Below are positions 9,117 through 18,140 of a DNA stretch of 64,000 nt, one piece after another. The position numbers were made by a program, and so were the translations under genes. The stretch spans positions 1,232,045 through 1,296,044 of the forward strand of contig NZ_KI629782.1 in NCBI RefSeq assembly GCF_000503775.1, given 5' to 3'. Source of the stretch: Brevibacillus panacihumi W25 (GTDB lineage: Bacteria; Bacillota; Bacilli; Brevibacillales; Brevibacillaceae). Numbering within the stretch: the first letter of the stretch is position 1; the number at the start of each line of letters is the position of its first letter. The notes under the pieces were generated by a model that saw only the letters and a program-made list of their open reading frames with translations, was not told where the DNA came from and did not search any database.

Positions 9117-9138
9117 CAAACCTGTTTACTCGGAATTA
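9117..9138 (+). promoter_or_regulatory. CymR-like operator
   Basis: This 22-base stretch ends in GGAATTA and agrees with 13 of the 16 fixed positions of the CymR box as I recall it for B. subtilis (TAAWNC...GGAATTA). It lies just downstream of the predicted start site of the salvage operon, where a bound repressor would block transcription. CymR represses such operons when cysteine is plentiful. The match is by eye. Confidence 0.5.
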
Positions 9139-9147
9139 TTTTCTAAA

Positions 9148-9176
9148 ACATTACCACCTCTTTCATTGCCAGTCAA
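9148..9176 (-). promoter_or_regulatory. Sigma-A promoter of sulfur salvage operon
   Basis: On the minus strand TTGACT (9171-9176) and TAATGT (9148-9153) are spaced by 17 bases. Transcription would start near 9141, about 67 bases before the first gene of the operon. Confidence 0.7.
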
Positions 9177-9229
9177 CTGCTTATTTTCCTTTTTTAGGGT
9201 GGCAGCTCGTCTTCTCCCATTGAATTCCC

Positions 9230-9257
9230 TTTACTGCAGCAATGTCTCCTATATAAT
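9230..9257 (+). promoter_or_regulatory. Candidate promoter of two-component operon
   Basis: TTTACT and a perfect TATAAT are separated by 16 bases, about 50 bases before the histidine kinase GTG start. The -35 is weak (4 of 6), so the operon may need an activator, possibly its own response regulator. Confidence 0.5.
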
Positions 9258-9305
9258 GAATGTGACATCATCCCCATGTTTCTTTGACCCTGAGAGGTGA
9301 ATACC

Positions 9306-10808
9306 GTGTCCATTCGGCTCAAGCTTTTGCTTTCCTATACAGGCATGCTCGTCATCAGCCTGCTTATGTTTTTCCTGACTGCCGTATTAATCACGATCGC
9401 AACGACTGGCGATCTGCACAGCTTTCGGGATTTCTATAAAGTCCATTATCAGCTCAATCCATAGACGGAAGAGGAGGAATCCATTTTCCTCGAGTTGAAA
9501 TACCTGGCCAAAAACTCTCCGGATGAGCTGCAGGACGAACAGCTTCTGAAGGACTATGATTTTCAGCTCAGAACCGTACGCGCCGGTCTTTTTATCCGCC
9601 GGGAGAGCAATCAGGTCTTTGCATCCGAGACGTTTCATCAGCCTGATTTGGCCAAGCATCTGCCCGGCTATGATTTGAACAACAATCAGATCCGCAATAC
9701 CTTCAACATCGGGGAACGCTTCTACGCTTATGCCAAATTCGATTTCCACTATACGGACGGCGCCAAAGGAAGTGTGTTTGTCATTCGCGAGCGCAGTCCG
9801 TTTGCCGAAGTGACCCGCAGGCTCCTCCCGATTCTCCTGATTCTGCTTATCGGGTTTATCGTCATCGCCAACATCCTGCTGTACCGCTGGATTACCCGCA
9901 GTGTGATCAAACCGCTCGACTCCATGCGCCACTCTGCGGAACAGATCAAGGAGGGCAATCTGGATTTCTCTCTCGATCTTTCCTCCAAGGACGAAATCGG
10001 ACAGCTCAACGCAGCGTTCGAGAACATGCGCAAGCGATTGCAGGAATCTGTCGCCCTTCGTCTGCAGGATGAAGAAAATCGCAAGGAACTGATCTCCAAT
10101 ATCTCTCATGACTTGCGAACGCCGATTACCAATATCAAAGGCTACATCGAAGGAATTCGAGACGGTGTCGCGGATACGCCGGAGAAAATGGACAAGTACG
10201 TCAACATCATCTACTCCAAGGCCGTGGATCTGGACAGGCTGGTAGACGAGCTGTTCCTCTACTCGAAGCTCGATTTGAAGCAGGTGCCGTTTACGTTTGA
10301 ACACGTGGAAATTGTTCCGTTCTTGGATGATTGCATCGACGAGCTGCACTATGCGCTGGAGAAAAAGGGGATCGAGATCGGCTGGGGGGAGCGGATCGAT
10401 GCGGACACTAAGGTGATCGCCGATGTGGAGAAAATCAAACGGACCCTGCTCAACATCGTGGAAAATGCGCAAAAATTCATGGACAAAGAGAACAAAACGA
10501 TTCAACTGTCGCTTCAAAGCGATCCGCAATGGGTGACGGTTGAAATCAGGGATAACGGGACGGGGATCCCGCCTGAGGCTGTCCCGCATATTTTTGAACG
10601 CTTTTACCGCGCGGAGCAGTCTCGCAATTCTTCGACTGGCGGCAGCGGACTCGGTCTTGCCATCGCCCGCCAGATCATCGAAGGACATGGCGGCTCCATT
10701 TGGGTAAAAAGTGAACTGGGAGTAGGAACCAGCCTGTTCTTTACCCTCAAACGCGCAAATGAACAAGGAGGACCAGATTCCCATGCCGCCAACCATTCTC
10801 ATCATTGA
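9306..10808 (+). pseudogene. Sensor histidine kinase with amber codon at 53
   Basis: A membrane histidine kinase frame of 501 codons starting with GTG behind GAGAGGTG. It shows a first membrane helix (about residues 7-32), an extracytoplasmic sensor region, a second helix (about 178-200), HAMP, the H-box SNISHDLRTPITN, and ATP-binding boxes ENAQKF, DNGTGI and GSGLGLAIARQI. Codon 53 (9462-9464) is TAG, right after the first helix; the frame continues perfectly afterwards. Without suppression only a 52-aa peptide is made, unless translation restarts after the GAGGAGG at 9470-9476, which would give a kinase with only one membrane segment. A single T-to-A change from TTG could explain it. It overlaps its regulator gene by 26 bases. 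Confidence 0.85.
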
Positions 10809-11478
10809 GGACGAAACCACCATCGCCCAACTGGAACGGGATTATTTTGAACTGAATGGCTATGACGTGGATTTATGTCATACGGGTACAGAAGGACTTC
10901 AACTGGCCTTGAATGGCGATTACAATCTGATCATCGTGGACCTCCAGCTTCCCGGAATGGACGGCTTCGCGTTATGCAGTCAAATCAGGCAGTCCAAGGA
11001 AGTTCCGATTCTGATCGTCTCGGCAAAAAAAGAAGAAATCGATAAGATACGCGCCTTTAACCTCGGCGCAGATGATTATATCACCAAGCCCTTTAGCCCG
11101 AGCGAGCTCGTCGCCAGAGCCAAAGCCCATCTGACGAGATATGAACGGCTCCTCTCCAGGCAGGAGCCCGTTTCAAAAGCGGAAATTCATATTCGCGGTC
11201 TCACCATCGACAAAGAGTCGCGCAGAGTCTATGTACGTAACCAGGAGGTTGTCTTTACGACTCGGGAATTTAACTTGCTCGAATTTTTAGCGACTCATCC
11301 TAATCGCGTATTTAGCAAAAATGAACTGTTCGAACGAATCTGGGGAATGGATTCCAGCGGAGACATCGCGACGGTCACCGTCCATATACGCAAGCTGAGG
11401 GAAAAAATCGAGGTTGATCCATCCAATCCACAGTATATCGAAACCGTCTGGGGTGCCGGGTACCGTTTTACTGTGTAA
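10783..11478 (+). CDS. OmpR/PhoB-family response regulator
   Basis: A 231-aa response regulator. The receiver domain (residues 1-115) has the acidic pair IIEDE, phosphoacceptor Asp in LIIVDLQLPGMDG, and the conserved Lys in DDYITKPF. The winged-helix domain begins near residue 135 and ends with VWGAGYRF. The start at 10783 is preceded by AAGGAGG at a good distance; the earlier Met lies before that site. It is translationally coupled to the kinase gene. The target is unknown; the SLH protein gene starting 125 bases downstream is a possible one. Confidence 0.93.
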   Translation: MPPTILIIEDETTIAQLERDYFELNGYDVDLCHTGTEGLQLALNGDYNLIIVDLQLPGMDGFALCSQIRQSKEVPILIVSAKKEEIDKIRAFNLGADDYITKPFSPSELVARAKAHLTRYERLLSRQEPVSKAEIHIRGLTIDKESRRVYVRNQEVVFTTREFNLLEFLATHPNRVFSKNELFERIWGMDSSGDIATVTVHIRKLREKIEVDPSNPQYIETVWGAGYRFTV

Positions 11479-11602
11479 TATTTAGAGTTATTTAAGAAGG
11501 ATTTTAGAATTTATTAATCTCTGGTTTCTTGGGAATTTAGGTCTCTCCTCTAGGATACAGGTATAGGCACCTTACCTTGATATGCAAAAGGAGGATCTAC
11601 TG

Positions 11603-13082
11603 ATGAATCCCTTTTCCAAGAAATTAGCTACCATGTTGCTTGCGACTGCTGTCAGTGCAGGAACGCTTCCCTTCGCAGCGTTGAACGCGCAAGCTGCTTC
11701 GCCATTAACCTCGCAAGAAATTCAGCAAGCCGTAAATGAACTGACTCAACTGCGGGTCTTGCAAGGCTATCCCGATCACTCGATGGGCGTGCACCAACCC
11801 GTCACACGTGCGGAGCTGGCAAAAATGGTGGTACGGACATTTGGTTTGGAAAGAAAAACGAACCCAATTGCCAAGCTTTGACGATGTCAAAAAAGATGCT
11901 TGGTACTACGATTTTGTCACAAGTGCGGTAGGACAAGACATTATCCAGGCTGACAAGGGACGCTTTGATCCAGAAGGCACGGTAACAGCTAGAGAATTAG
12001 AGCAGATCATTGCCAAAGCTCTCAAACGCGACCTAAAATCCGTCCAATACTGGATGGAACGCGTTTCTGCCACCAATGGCCCGCTTTCACGCGGAGAAGT
12101 CGCGTATCTGTTGAATACGGCGTATCAAGCGATTCCTTCTGCCACTGCCACCATCACCGACATACGTCCTCTGAATACAATCACGCTGATCATCACCTTT
12201 GATGCTCCTTTGACAGCGGAGGACGAGGCTTTTGCTGTATCAAAAGAACAATTCGCATTTAGCGACGGGCTAGCGTTGACCAACATGCCTCGTCTGAAAA
12301 CAGGTTCTGTCTCTACGTATATCGTACCTACATCACCACAAAAACCCGGTACCATCTACACGCTGACCTATAAAGGGAAACAAGCGGGCACATTCGCGGG
12401 CCAAGGAACTAAACTAAACATGACCGAGGCCAGACAGGTGACGAACGGTACTTTCGAGCTCGAAGCGCTGAAATCGGCAGGTGTGACAGATTACGGGTAT
12501 GTCATCTCCGCTTACAGTGCTGGCCGTGGGGCAAACGCATTCGTGCTGGATGAAAACGATGCCGCGGATGGTAAAACCTATCAGATCATCTCCTCCATGC
12601 AGGCTCGTCAGGTAACGATCACTCCTGAAGGCGGTCAACCCATCGTAGCCAATTACGTACCATTCACAAAATCGACGGACGGCAAACAAGAACCGAAATT
12701 CCGTCTTCCAGAAGGACAGACACTGGAACCAGGCGTCCGATACACAGTAACCTCGGAGTGGGCTGAGATTGCGAATCCCAACTTTGTGGCTGAAGAAATC
12801 GCGCCACTGCAATTGAGCCAAGCAGAAGCCGTCAGTGATAACTCGATTACGGTCACATTGAGCTCAGACCCAGGCGACGAGCTATTTTCTGGGCGCAGAG
12901 TAGAGCTGACCAGCCCTGCCGGAGAAAAACTCGTGGCTACCTATAAGTATTCCAGCCGCAAAGGCGCTACAGGCGTGTTTGATCTCCAGCAAAATGATAC
13001 ATTGAAAGCAGGGACTACCTATACCGTAACACCTGTTGGCGACTGGGCAGGCAACTCCCAGGTCGAATTGGCGGTGCAATGA
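11603..13082 (+). pseudogene. SLH-domain surface protein, frameshifted
   Basis: A secreted cell-surface protein of about 492 residues if read through. The N-terminus is a signal peptide (residues 1-32, ending NAQAAS), followed by two S-layer homology motifs that anchor to cell-wall polymer, the first with LQGYPDHSMGVHQPVTRAELAK. After them come Ig-like beta domains of the bacterial adhesin type. The first frame stops at 11881, and the second frame takes over with PSFDDVKKDAWYYDF. Removing one A from the A5 run at 11854-11858 restores a single frame. This is either a recent mutation or a homopolymer read error. AAAGGAGG precedes the ATG at 11603. Confidence 0.85.
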
Positions 13083-13111
13083 GTAAAATTCGGGAAAGGT
13101 GCTGGTAAGTG

Positions 13112-13828
13112 ATGCTGCGCGTCGGTCTTCTTTTACTCGCCATCACGTTGTCTGGATGCGGCGGGGACACGAACGACTTGCTCAAAAGTGAAGAGCAGCA
13201 AACAATCGAAGCGGTGAACAAGGAGATGGGGCAGTTGAATGAGTCTTTGCTACAGGCTGTTAACCACGGCGATCAAGCTGAGATCAAACGGCTCCTGGCA
13301 GATGGGGCAGATATTGATGCCACGGACGAAAGAGGCAGAACCTCTGCCATGATCGCGGTTCATACCGACCAGCTCGATGTTTTCCAGTTCCTGGCGTCAC
13401 AAGGAGCGAACATCAACATCCGGGATCAGCGTCTGGACAATCCTTTGCTTTACACTGGCGCGGAAGGAAAGCTCGATTTCGTAAAAGCAGCGATCGCAGC
13501 TGGCGCCGATACGACGGTCACCAACCGTTTTGGCGGCACGGCCCTGATTCCTGCTGCCGACCGCGGCCATGTGGAGGTCGTTCGCGAGCTGCTCGCCAAC
13601 TCCGATGTCAATGTGAACCACGTCAACAATCTGGGCTGGACCGCCCTGCTGGAAGCCGTGATTTTGGGCGACGGCGGGAAAAATCATCAGGAGATTGTGA
13701 AGCTGTTGATCGATCACGATGCTGACGTTAACCTGGCTGATCACGATGGCGTGACTCCCTTGCAGCACGCGAAGAAGCGCGGGTATCAGGAAATGATCGA
13801 GCTTCTGACAAACGCTGGGGCGAAGTGA
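13112..13828 (+). CDS. Ankyrin-repeat lipoprotein
   Basis: A 238-aa predicted lipoprotein: short signal peptide with lipobox LSGC near residue 17, a linker, then about five ankyrin repeats from residue 45 to the end, seen as repeats of DGADIDATDERGRT and NNLGWTALLEAV. Ankyrin repeats mediate protein contacts; the lipid anchor would place them on the outer face of the membrane. It follows the SLH gene by 29 bases on the same strand. Either GTG at 13109 or the adjoining ATG can be the start. The partner is unknown. Confidence 0.85.
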   Translation: MLRVGLLLLAITLSGCGGDTNDLLKSEEQQTIEAVNKEMGQLNESLLQAVNHGDQAEIKRLLADGADIDATDERGRTSAMIAVHTDQLDVFQFLASQGANINIRDQRLDNPLLYTGAEGKLDFVKAAIAAGADTTVTNRFGGTALIPAADRGHVEVVRELLANSDVNVNHVNNLGWTALLEAVILGDGGKNHQEIVKLLIDHDADVNLADHDGVTPLQHAKKRGYQEMIELLTNAGAK

Positions 13829-13854
13829 CAGGTATATCCTGCTAGAAACGAAAA

Positions 13855-13895
13855 ACGGGTGCTCATCAGAAGCTGATCTTCTGCCGAGCACCCGT
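13855..13895. terminator. Bidirectional terminator
   Basis: A perfect ACGGGTGCTC/GAGCACCCGT stem with an inner AGAAG/CTTCT stem separates the convergent ankyrin gene and SPFH gene. T-rich sequence follows on the plus side and TTTTTC on the minus side. Confidence 0.85.
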
Positions 13896-13902
13896 CTTTT
13901 AT

Positions 13903-14733
13903 TTACTGCTTGTTCACATCGATGAATGGCATGGCGCCGCCAGTGACATTCGGCATTTTGCCGTCCCATTTGCGGATCGCTTCCAGCTGCGCTTCGATCT
14001 GTCTGAGCTGGATCAGCTCCGGCGTTACTTCCTGCTTTTGCAAGCGGAGTGCTTCCGCCTGCGCTTGAGCTTTGGTAATTTCCTGCTCTTTCTCGATCTT
14101 GATGCGCTCGAGATCCAGCTTGGATTTGAGCGCTTGCTGCTCGGCGATCTGCTTGGATTCAATCGCACGGTTAAACTCTTCGCTGAAGGTAAATTCACGG
14201 ATGTTGATTTCATCCAGCACAATGTAATAGGTCGAGAGCTTCGTGGTCAGCAGTTCCTTCACTTTAGCGCTCACTTCCGAGCGTTTGGAGATCAGTTCCT
14301 CGGCTGTATACTGAGCCGTCACCGCTTTGAGCGCCTCGGCTATGGCCGGGTCTACAATGCGGGTATTATAATCCAGGCCGACCTGCTGATACAATTTGTT
14401 GACGCTGTTGGCATCCAGGTGGTGGTTGACCGCTATCGTTGTCGATACGGTTTGCAGATCGCGTGATGCAGATGTCTGACTCGTCTCTGACTTTTGCACA
14501 CGGACCTCGATCGGAATTACTGTTTGAATAAACGGAATCTTGAAATGAAGACCTTCTTGCAGCACTTTCGGCTGGACGGCTCCCAATTGCAGCACGATAC
14601 CACTATGACCTGCCGAAATAATCGCAAAGGACTGTGTTCCCAACAATGCGATGACAGCAATTACTAAAATGGTAACAAGCCATCTTCCTCCCTGTTTGAA
14701 GGAATTCATGTTCACTACATTATCGTCGCTCAT
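13903..14733 (-). CDS. Prohibitin/SPFH-domain membrane protein
   Basis: A 276-aa SPFH (band 7/prohibitin) protein. One membrane helix near residues 17-38 is followed by the SPFH domain (HSGIVLQLGAVQPKVLQEGLHFKIPF) and a long charged coiled coil rich in Lys/Glu/Gln (about 180-250). Such proteins oligomerise at the membrane and often regulate FtsH-like proteases. No protease or NfeD gene is adjacent, so the partner is not given by context. Confidence 0.87.
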   Translation of the reverse strand: MSDDNVVNMNSFKQGGRWLVTILVIAVIALLGTQSFAIISAGHSGIVLQLGAVQPKVLQEGLHFKIPFIQTVIPIEVRVQKSETSQTSASRDLQTVSTTIAVNHHLDANSVNKLYQQVGLDYNTRIVDPAIAEALKAVTAQYTAEELISKRSEVSAKVKELLTTKLSTYYIVLDEINIREFTFSEEFNRAIESKQIAEQQALKSKLDLERIKIEKEQEITKAQAQAEALRLQKQEVTPELIQLRQIEAQLEAIRKWDGKMPNVTGGAMPFIDVNKQ

Positions 14734-14764
14734 ATTCCGCCTCCCCTTCTCTATTTCTGTATCT

Positions 14765-15670
14765 CTAGTCTATACGTGAAAGGGGGACTGAAGTTTCAGA
14801 TTCATTCGTATTTTTGTCCCATTGACTGAGGAAAGAAAGCAGCTCCTGATTTACCTGCTCAGAACCTTTGCCCAGCCATATCAGATGCCCCCAGGTATCG
14901 AGGAGACATAGCTGTGCGTTCGGCATGTGTTTCGATGCGCGATGGGCGTGTTCGAGCGGAACCGTCCCATCCTGCCGACTATGCATGATCAGTACGGGAC
15001 ACGTCACGTTCTGCAGATGCTGAATCTCAATCTGTCCGGGGTGTACAAGGTCAATTATGAAGCCATGCCCCGACCGCTGACGACGATTCATTGCACGAAA
15101 TGCCTCCAAATCTTCGGGCAGGAGATAAGATTCGACTTCTCTCCAGGGCAGCTTCGTAAAGGACGAGGCCATCTGTTTGAACATGTAACGTGGGAAGCGG
15201 TCGGTCACGGATGCAAGCAGCTTCCAGACATAGGCCTCCACTCCGGGTCGAAACAGAATTTTTGCCGCCTTGTACTCCTTGTCTTTTGAAGTCAGCCATG
15301 GGCCTGTCACCGCTGATTGCAGTGTCAGTGTACATATTCGCTGCGGGTATTGGGAGGCAAAGAATATGCCGCTTGGTCCGCCGGCAGAGACCGCGATGAC
15401 ATGGAGCTTTTTGATTTGCAAATGGCGAAGCAATTCTTCATACGCCTGACAGGCTGTCCTGAGGCTTTCTCCGAGCTCGCGGGAAGTCTCGCCATACCCT
15501 GGACGTGACGGCGTGATCAGGGAGTAGCCTGCATCCAACAGCGCCTGATAGCCAAACTCTTCTGTGCAATTGGAATGACCGCCATGCAGCACGAGGATTG
15601 GCTGCCCTTCTCCCCGAATAGAATATTGAAGTCTGGTTCCCTCTGACAGGGTAAGGAATTCAATTTTCAA
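14765..15670 (-). CDS. Alpha/beta hydrolase
   Basis: A 301-aa alpha/beta-hydrolase fold protein. The oxyanion HGGHSN loop lies near residue 30, the nucleophile elbow reads AVSAGG (Ala in place of the first Gly), a candidate acid is in HSRQDGTVP, and the catalytic His is in DTWGHLIWL. It starts with TTG behind AGAAGGG. It is read divergently from the DUF1963 gene. The substrate is unknown. Confidence 0.8.
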   Translation of the reverse strand: MKIEFLTLSEGTRLQYSIRGEGQPILVLHGGHSNCTEEFGYQALLDAGYSLITPSRPGYGETSRELGESLRTACQAYEELLRHLQIKKLHVIAVSAGGPSGIFFASQYPQRICTLTLQSAVTGPWLTSKDKEYKAAKILFRPGVEAYVWKLLASVTDRFPRYMFKQMASSFTKLPWREVESYLLPEDLEAFRAMNRRQRSGHGFIIDLVHPGQIEIQHLQNVTCPVLIMHSRQDGTVPLEHAHRASKHMPNAQLCLLDTWGHLIWLGKGSEQVNQELLSFLSQWDKNTNESETSVPLSRID

Positions 15671-15762
15671 AACGAACCCTTCTCTCTTACTGGCATCATC
15701 GTGAGCAGATTGGATTGCGTCTATCTTACCTATTATTTGGCAATGTGAAAAGGAGAATGTCG

Positions 15763-16554
15763 ATGAATGAAAAGGTAATTTCCCTCATTGAGAAATATGG
15801 TTTGGAAGAGATGAAAGAAACTATCCTCGCTCATCTTCATCCCTGCATCTATCTGCTGCCGCAGCGAACCGAATTTCCTGAGTTAGCCAAGAGCCGATTA
15901 GGCGGATATCCCGATTTTCCTCCTGGCTGGAGCTACCCGTTGTACAATGGCGAACCGCTTGTCTTCATCGGTCAGCTCAACCTGGGGGAAATCCAAAGCC
16001 TAGGCATAGCCAACGAACTGCCTGCGCGCGGCATTCTCTACTTTTTCTACGAAGCCAGGGAGCAGTCGGTATTTGGCGAACTCGAAAACAGGGACGGTTG
16101 GCGCGTCTTGTATTACGATGGCGATCTCTCCGCCGTACAGTCCGTGCCTTATCCCGGTACCGACCAGGAATACGGGGTACTTTACGCCAACCATCTGCAG
16201 ATGAATAAGGGACTGTCGCTTCACGGGGACGGGATCAAGGTTCCTGACGCCTTGTGGGACACGTATTACGACGAGTTTTTGCCCGCCTTTGCCGAGATCA
16301 ACGGCTCGCATACATGGAACCACCAGGTGCTGGGCCGCCCGAACAACATCCAGGGCGATGTCTTTGAGGAAGTAGACTACCTCCAGGGCAAGGAAAATGG
16401 CGGCCCTTACACCCTTTTGCTGCAGGTCGATACCGATGTGGATAACCTCGGGATTATGTGGGGGGATGTCGGTACGATCTACTTCGTCCTCTCTTTGGAA
16501 GATTTGAAAGCGAAGCGCTTTGAGAATGCGTTGTTTTCGTATCAATGCTGCTAA
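15763..16554 (+). CDS. YwqG/DUF1963 family protein
   Basis: A 263-aa protein of the DUF1963 (YwqG) family, marked by SRLGGYPDFPPGWSYP, FIGQLNL and GILYFFY and by an acidic C-terminal part ending in WGDVGTIYFVL. The start at 15763 is chosen for the AAAGGAG seven bases upstream; the longer frame is not preceded by a ribosome site. YwqG-type genes are often linked to polymorphic toxins, but no toxin gene is seen here. Function unknown. Confidence 0.85.
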   Translation: MNEKVISLIEKYGLEEMKETILAHLHPCIYLLPQRTEFPELAKSRLGGYPDFPPGWSYPLYNGEPLVFIGQLNLGEIQSLGIANELPARGILYFFYEAREQSVFGELENRDGWRVLYYDGDLSAVQSVPYPGTDQEYGVLYANHLQMNKGLSLHGDGIKVPDALWDTYYDEFLPAFAEINGSHTWNHQVLGRPNNIQGDVFEEVDYLQGKENGGPYTLLLQVDTDVDNLGIMWGDVGTIYFVLSLEDLKAKRFENALFSYQCC

Positions 16555-16735
16555 ACGAAATGGATTGGCACGGATCATTCTACGTTAAAAGCATTTATTG
16601 AAGAAAAGGTAGATACCGATAAGATCGAGGCTACTGGACATCGGCGAAGGAGTTAGGGAATATTTGGAGGAGGCAGAAGCTCTAGGGCTTCGAAAAATTC
16701 ATGCAATAAGTAAAATGAGTTTGATTGATTATTGA
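16555..16735 (+). pseudogene. Frameshifted coding remnant, unidentified
   Basis: Directly after the DUF1963 stop the same frame continues with peptide-like sequence (TDHSTLKAFIEEKVDTDKIE) to about 16640. A second frame then takes over with EGVREYLEEAEALGLRKI and ends at TGA 16733-16735. Together they look like one helical C-terminus of about 57 residues broken by at least one frameshift and lacking its start. I do not recognise the family. Confidence 0.4.
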
Positions 16736-16785
16736 AACAACGGCAGTTTCGGACCTTTTTGTTTGTCCAAAGCTGCCGTTGTTTC
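16734..16785. terminator. Bidirectional terminator
   Basis: A perfect 13-bp stem GAAACAACGGCAG/CTGCCGTTGTTTC separates the plus-strand DUF1963 region from the convergent minus-strand MFS gene. Confidence 0.75.
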
Positions 16786-16802
16786 GTTTAACCGATGTCA
16801 TT

Positions 16803-18014
16803 CTAACGTTCGTGATGCATCGCGACTGCGACTGGTTTGGCTGCTTTCGCCAGGCTGACTGCCAACAGAAGAGCGAGAAGCAAAAAGCCTGTGATCAGAC
16901 CTACTACGCCAGCCCAACCATATTCAGACCAGAAGACCCCTCCGGCCGTACCCGCTACACTCGAACCGGCATAGTAGAAAAACAGGTAGAGCGAGGAGGC
17001 CTGCGCTTTATCCTGCAAAGCACGTCTGCCCACCCAAGCGCTGGCGATGGAATGGCTGCCAAAAAAGCCAAAGACGAGGATCGGCAATCCGAGCATTTTC
17101 ACCCACAGGTTCGACTCCAATGTGATGAGTACGCCGATCAAGGTCAGTCCCAGTGCGACGATCAGGATTTTTTGCCGTCCGTAGGTGTCCGCCAGCTTCG
17201 CCATCCATACTGAGCTGACCGTCCCGACGAGATAGATGATGAAAATCCAGCCGACCAGTGTCTGGCTGAGATGATAGGGCGGTGCCGTCAGCACATAGCC
17301 TAAGTAATTGAACAGCGCGACATTGCTCCCCAGAATGAGAAAGCCAATCCCGTACAGGCAAAGCATCCCCCGGTCTCTCAGATGGTGCCCGAACGAGAGC
17401 AGCAGTTTTCGCGGCTCTGGAGAACGCGGGTGAAAATGGCGGGATGGCGGCAAGCTCAGCCAAAAGATCAGGCAAGCCAAAAAGCTGATGAAGCTGATCG
17501 TCCCCAATGCCACATGCCAGCTAAAGAAGTCCGTCATCATTCCCGTGAGAATCCGCCCGAAGACGGCCCCCAACGAGTTGCCGCTAATATAGAGTCCCAT
17601 CGCGACCCCCAGGCTACCGCCGTCCATTTCTTCCCCCAGATAGGCCATGGCAATCGAGGGCAAGCCTCCTAGGGCAATGCCCTGAATCATCCGCAGCAAC
17701 AAGAGCGTCTCAAAGCTCGGGCTGCAGGCAGTCAGGACAGACATGGCAGACGCAGCCAGCAAGGATGCCATCATGACAGGCTTACGTCCCCACACCTCTG
17801 ACAAAACACCAAAAAACAGCATGCTGACTGCAAGCGAAATCGTCGTCACTGACAGCGAAAGACTCGCCATCGTCGGAGAGACGCCAAAATCTTTGGTAAA
17901 CTCCGGCATCAGGGGCTGTGTACTGTACAGAATGGCAAATGTATTAAAGCCAGCGGCAAAAAAAGCGATATTTGTTTTGCGAAAGGCCTTGGTCCCTTTC
18001 TTGATGTGTTCCAC
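16803..18014 (-). CDS. MFS transporter, YnfM-like
   Basis: A 12-helix major facilitator of 403 aa. The hallmark between helices 2 and 3 reads GVLSEVWGRKPVM, and LADTYGRQKI marks the second half. The GTG at 18014 is preferred because GGGGAGG precedes it. It is divergent from a LysR gene 127 bases away, which probably controls it. The likely role is export of a small compound; the substrate is unknown. Confidence 0.87.
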   Translation of the reverse strand: MEHIKKGTKAFRKTNIAFFAAGFNTFAILYSTQPLMPEFTKDFGVSPTMASLSLSVTTISLAVSMLFFGVLSEVWGRKPVMMASLLAASAMSVLTACSPSFETLLLLRMIQGIALGGLPSIAMAYLGEEMDGGSLGVAMGLYISGNSLGAVFGRILTGMMTDFFSWHVALGTISFISFLACLIFWLSLPPSRHFHPRSPEPRKLLLSFGHHLRDRGMLCLYGIGFLILGSNVALFNYLGYVLTAPPYHLSQTLVGWIFIIYLVGTVSSVWMAKLADTYGRQKILIVALGLTLIGVLITLESNLWVKMLGLPILVFGFFGSHSIASAWVGRRALQDKAQASSLYLFFYYAGSSVAGTAGGVFWSEYGWAGVVGLITGFLLLALLLAVSLAKAAKPVAVAMHHER

Positions 18015-18140
18015 TTGGATGCTACCTCCCCAGCTCCACACTCTCTTGTTTGTATCGTATCACCCATCATTTATAATGTATAATTTATTATTAGTATCAA
18101 AACGATGCATGACAGTAATGATTGAACGGGAGGTATTTCT

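Noticed and set aside
9075..9180. SAM (S-box) or Met T-box riboswitch before the sulfur operon
   Set aside because: The leader is only about 67 bases long and has no terminator, T-box core or S-box elements.
7673..9464. Amber codon reassignment or pyrrolysine insertion explaining the two TAG codons
   Set aside because: No suppressor tRNA or pyl genes in the window; many genes are plainly ended by normal stops, and single-base changes explain both cases more simply.
9387..10823. Long minus-strand frame of 478 codons opposite the histidine kinase
   Set aside because: It mirrors the kinase codons, has no ribosome site and no recognisable domain; the plus-strand frame has all kinase motifs.
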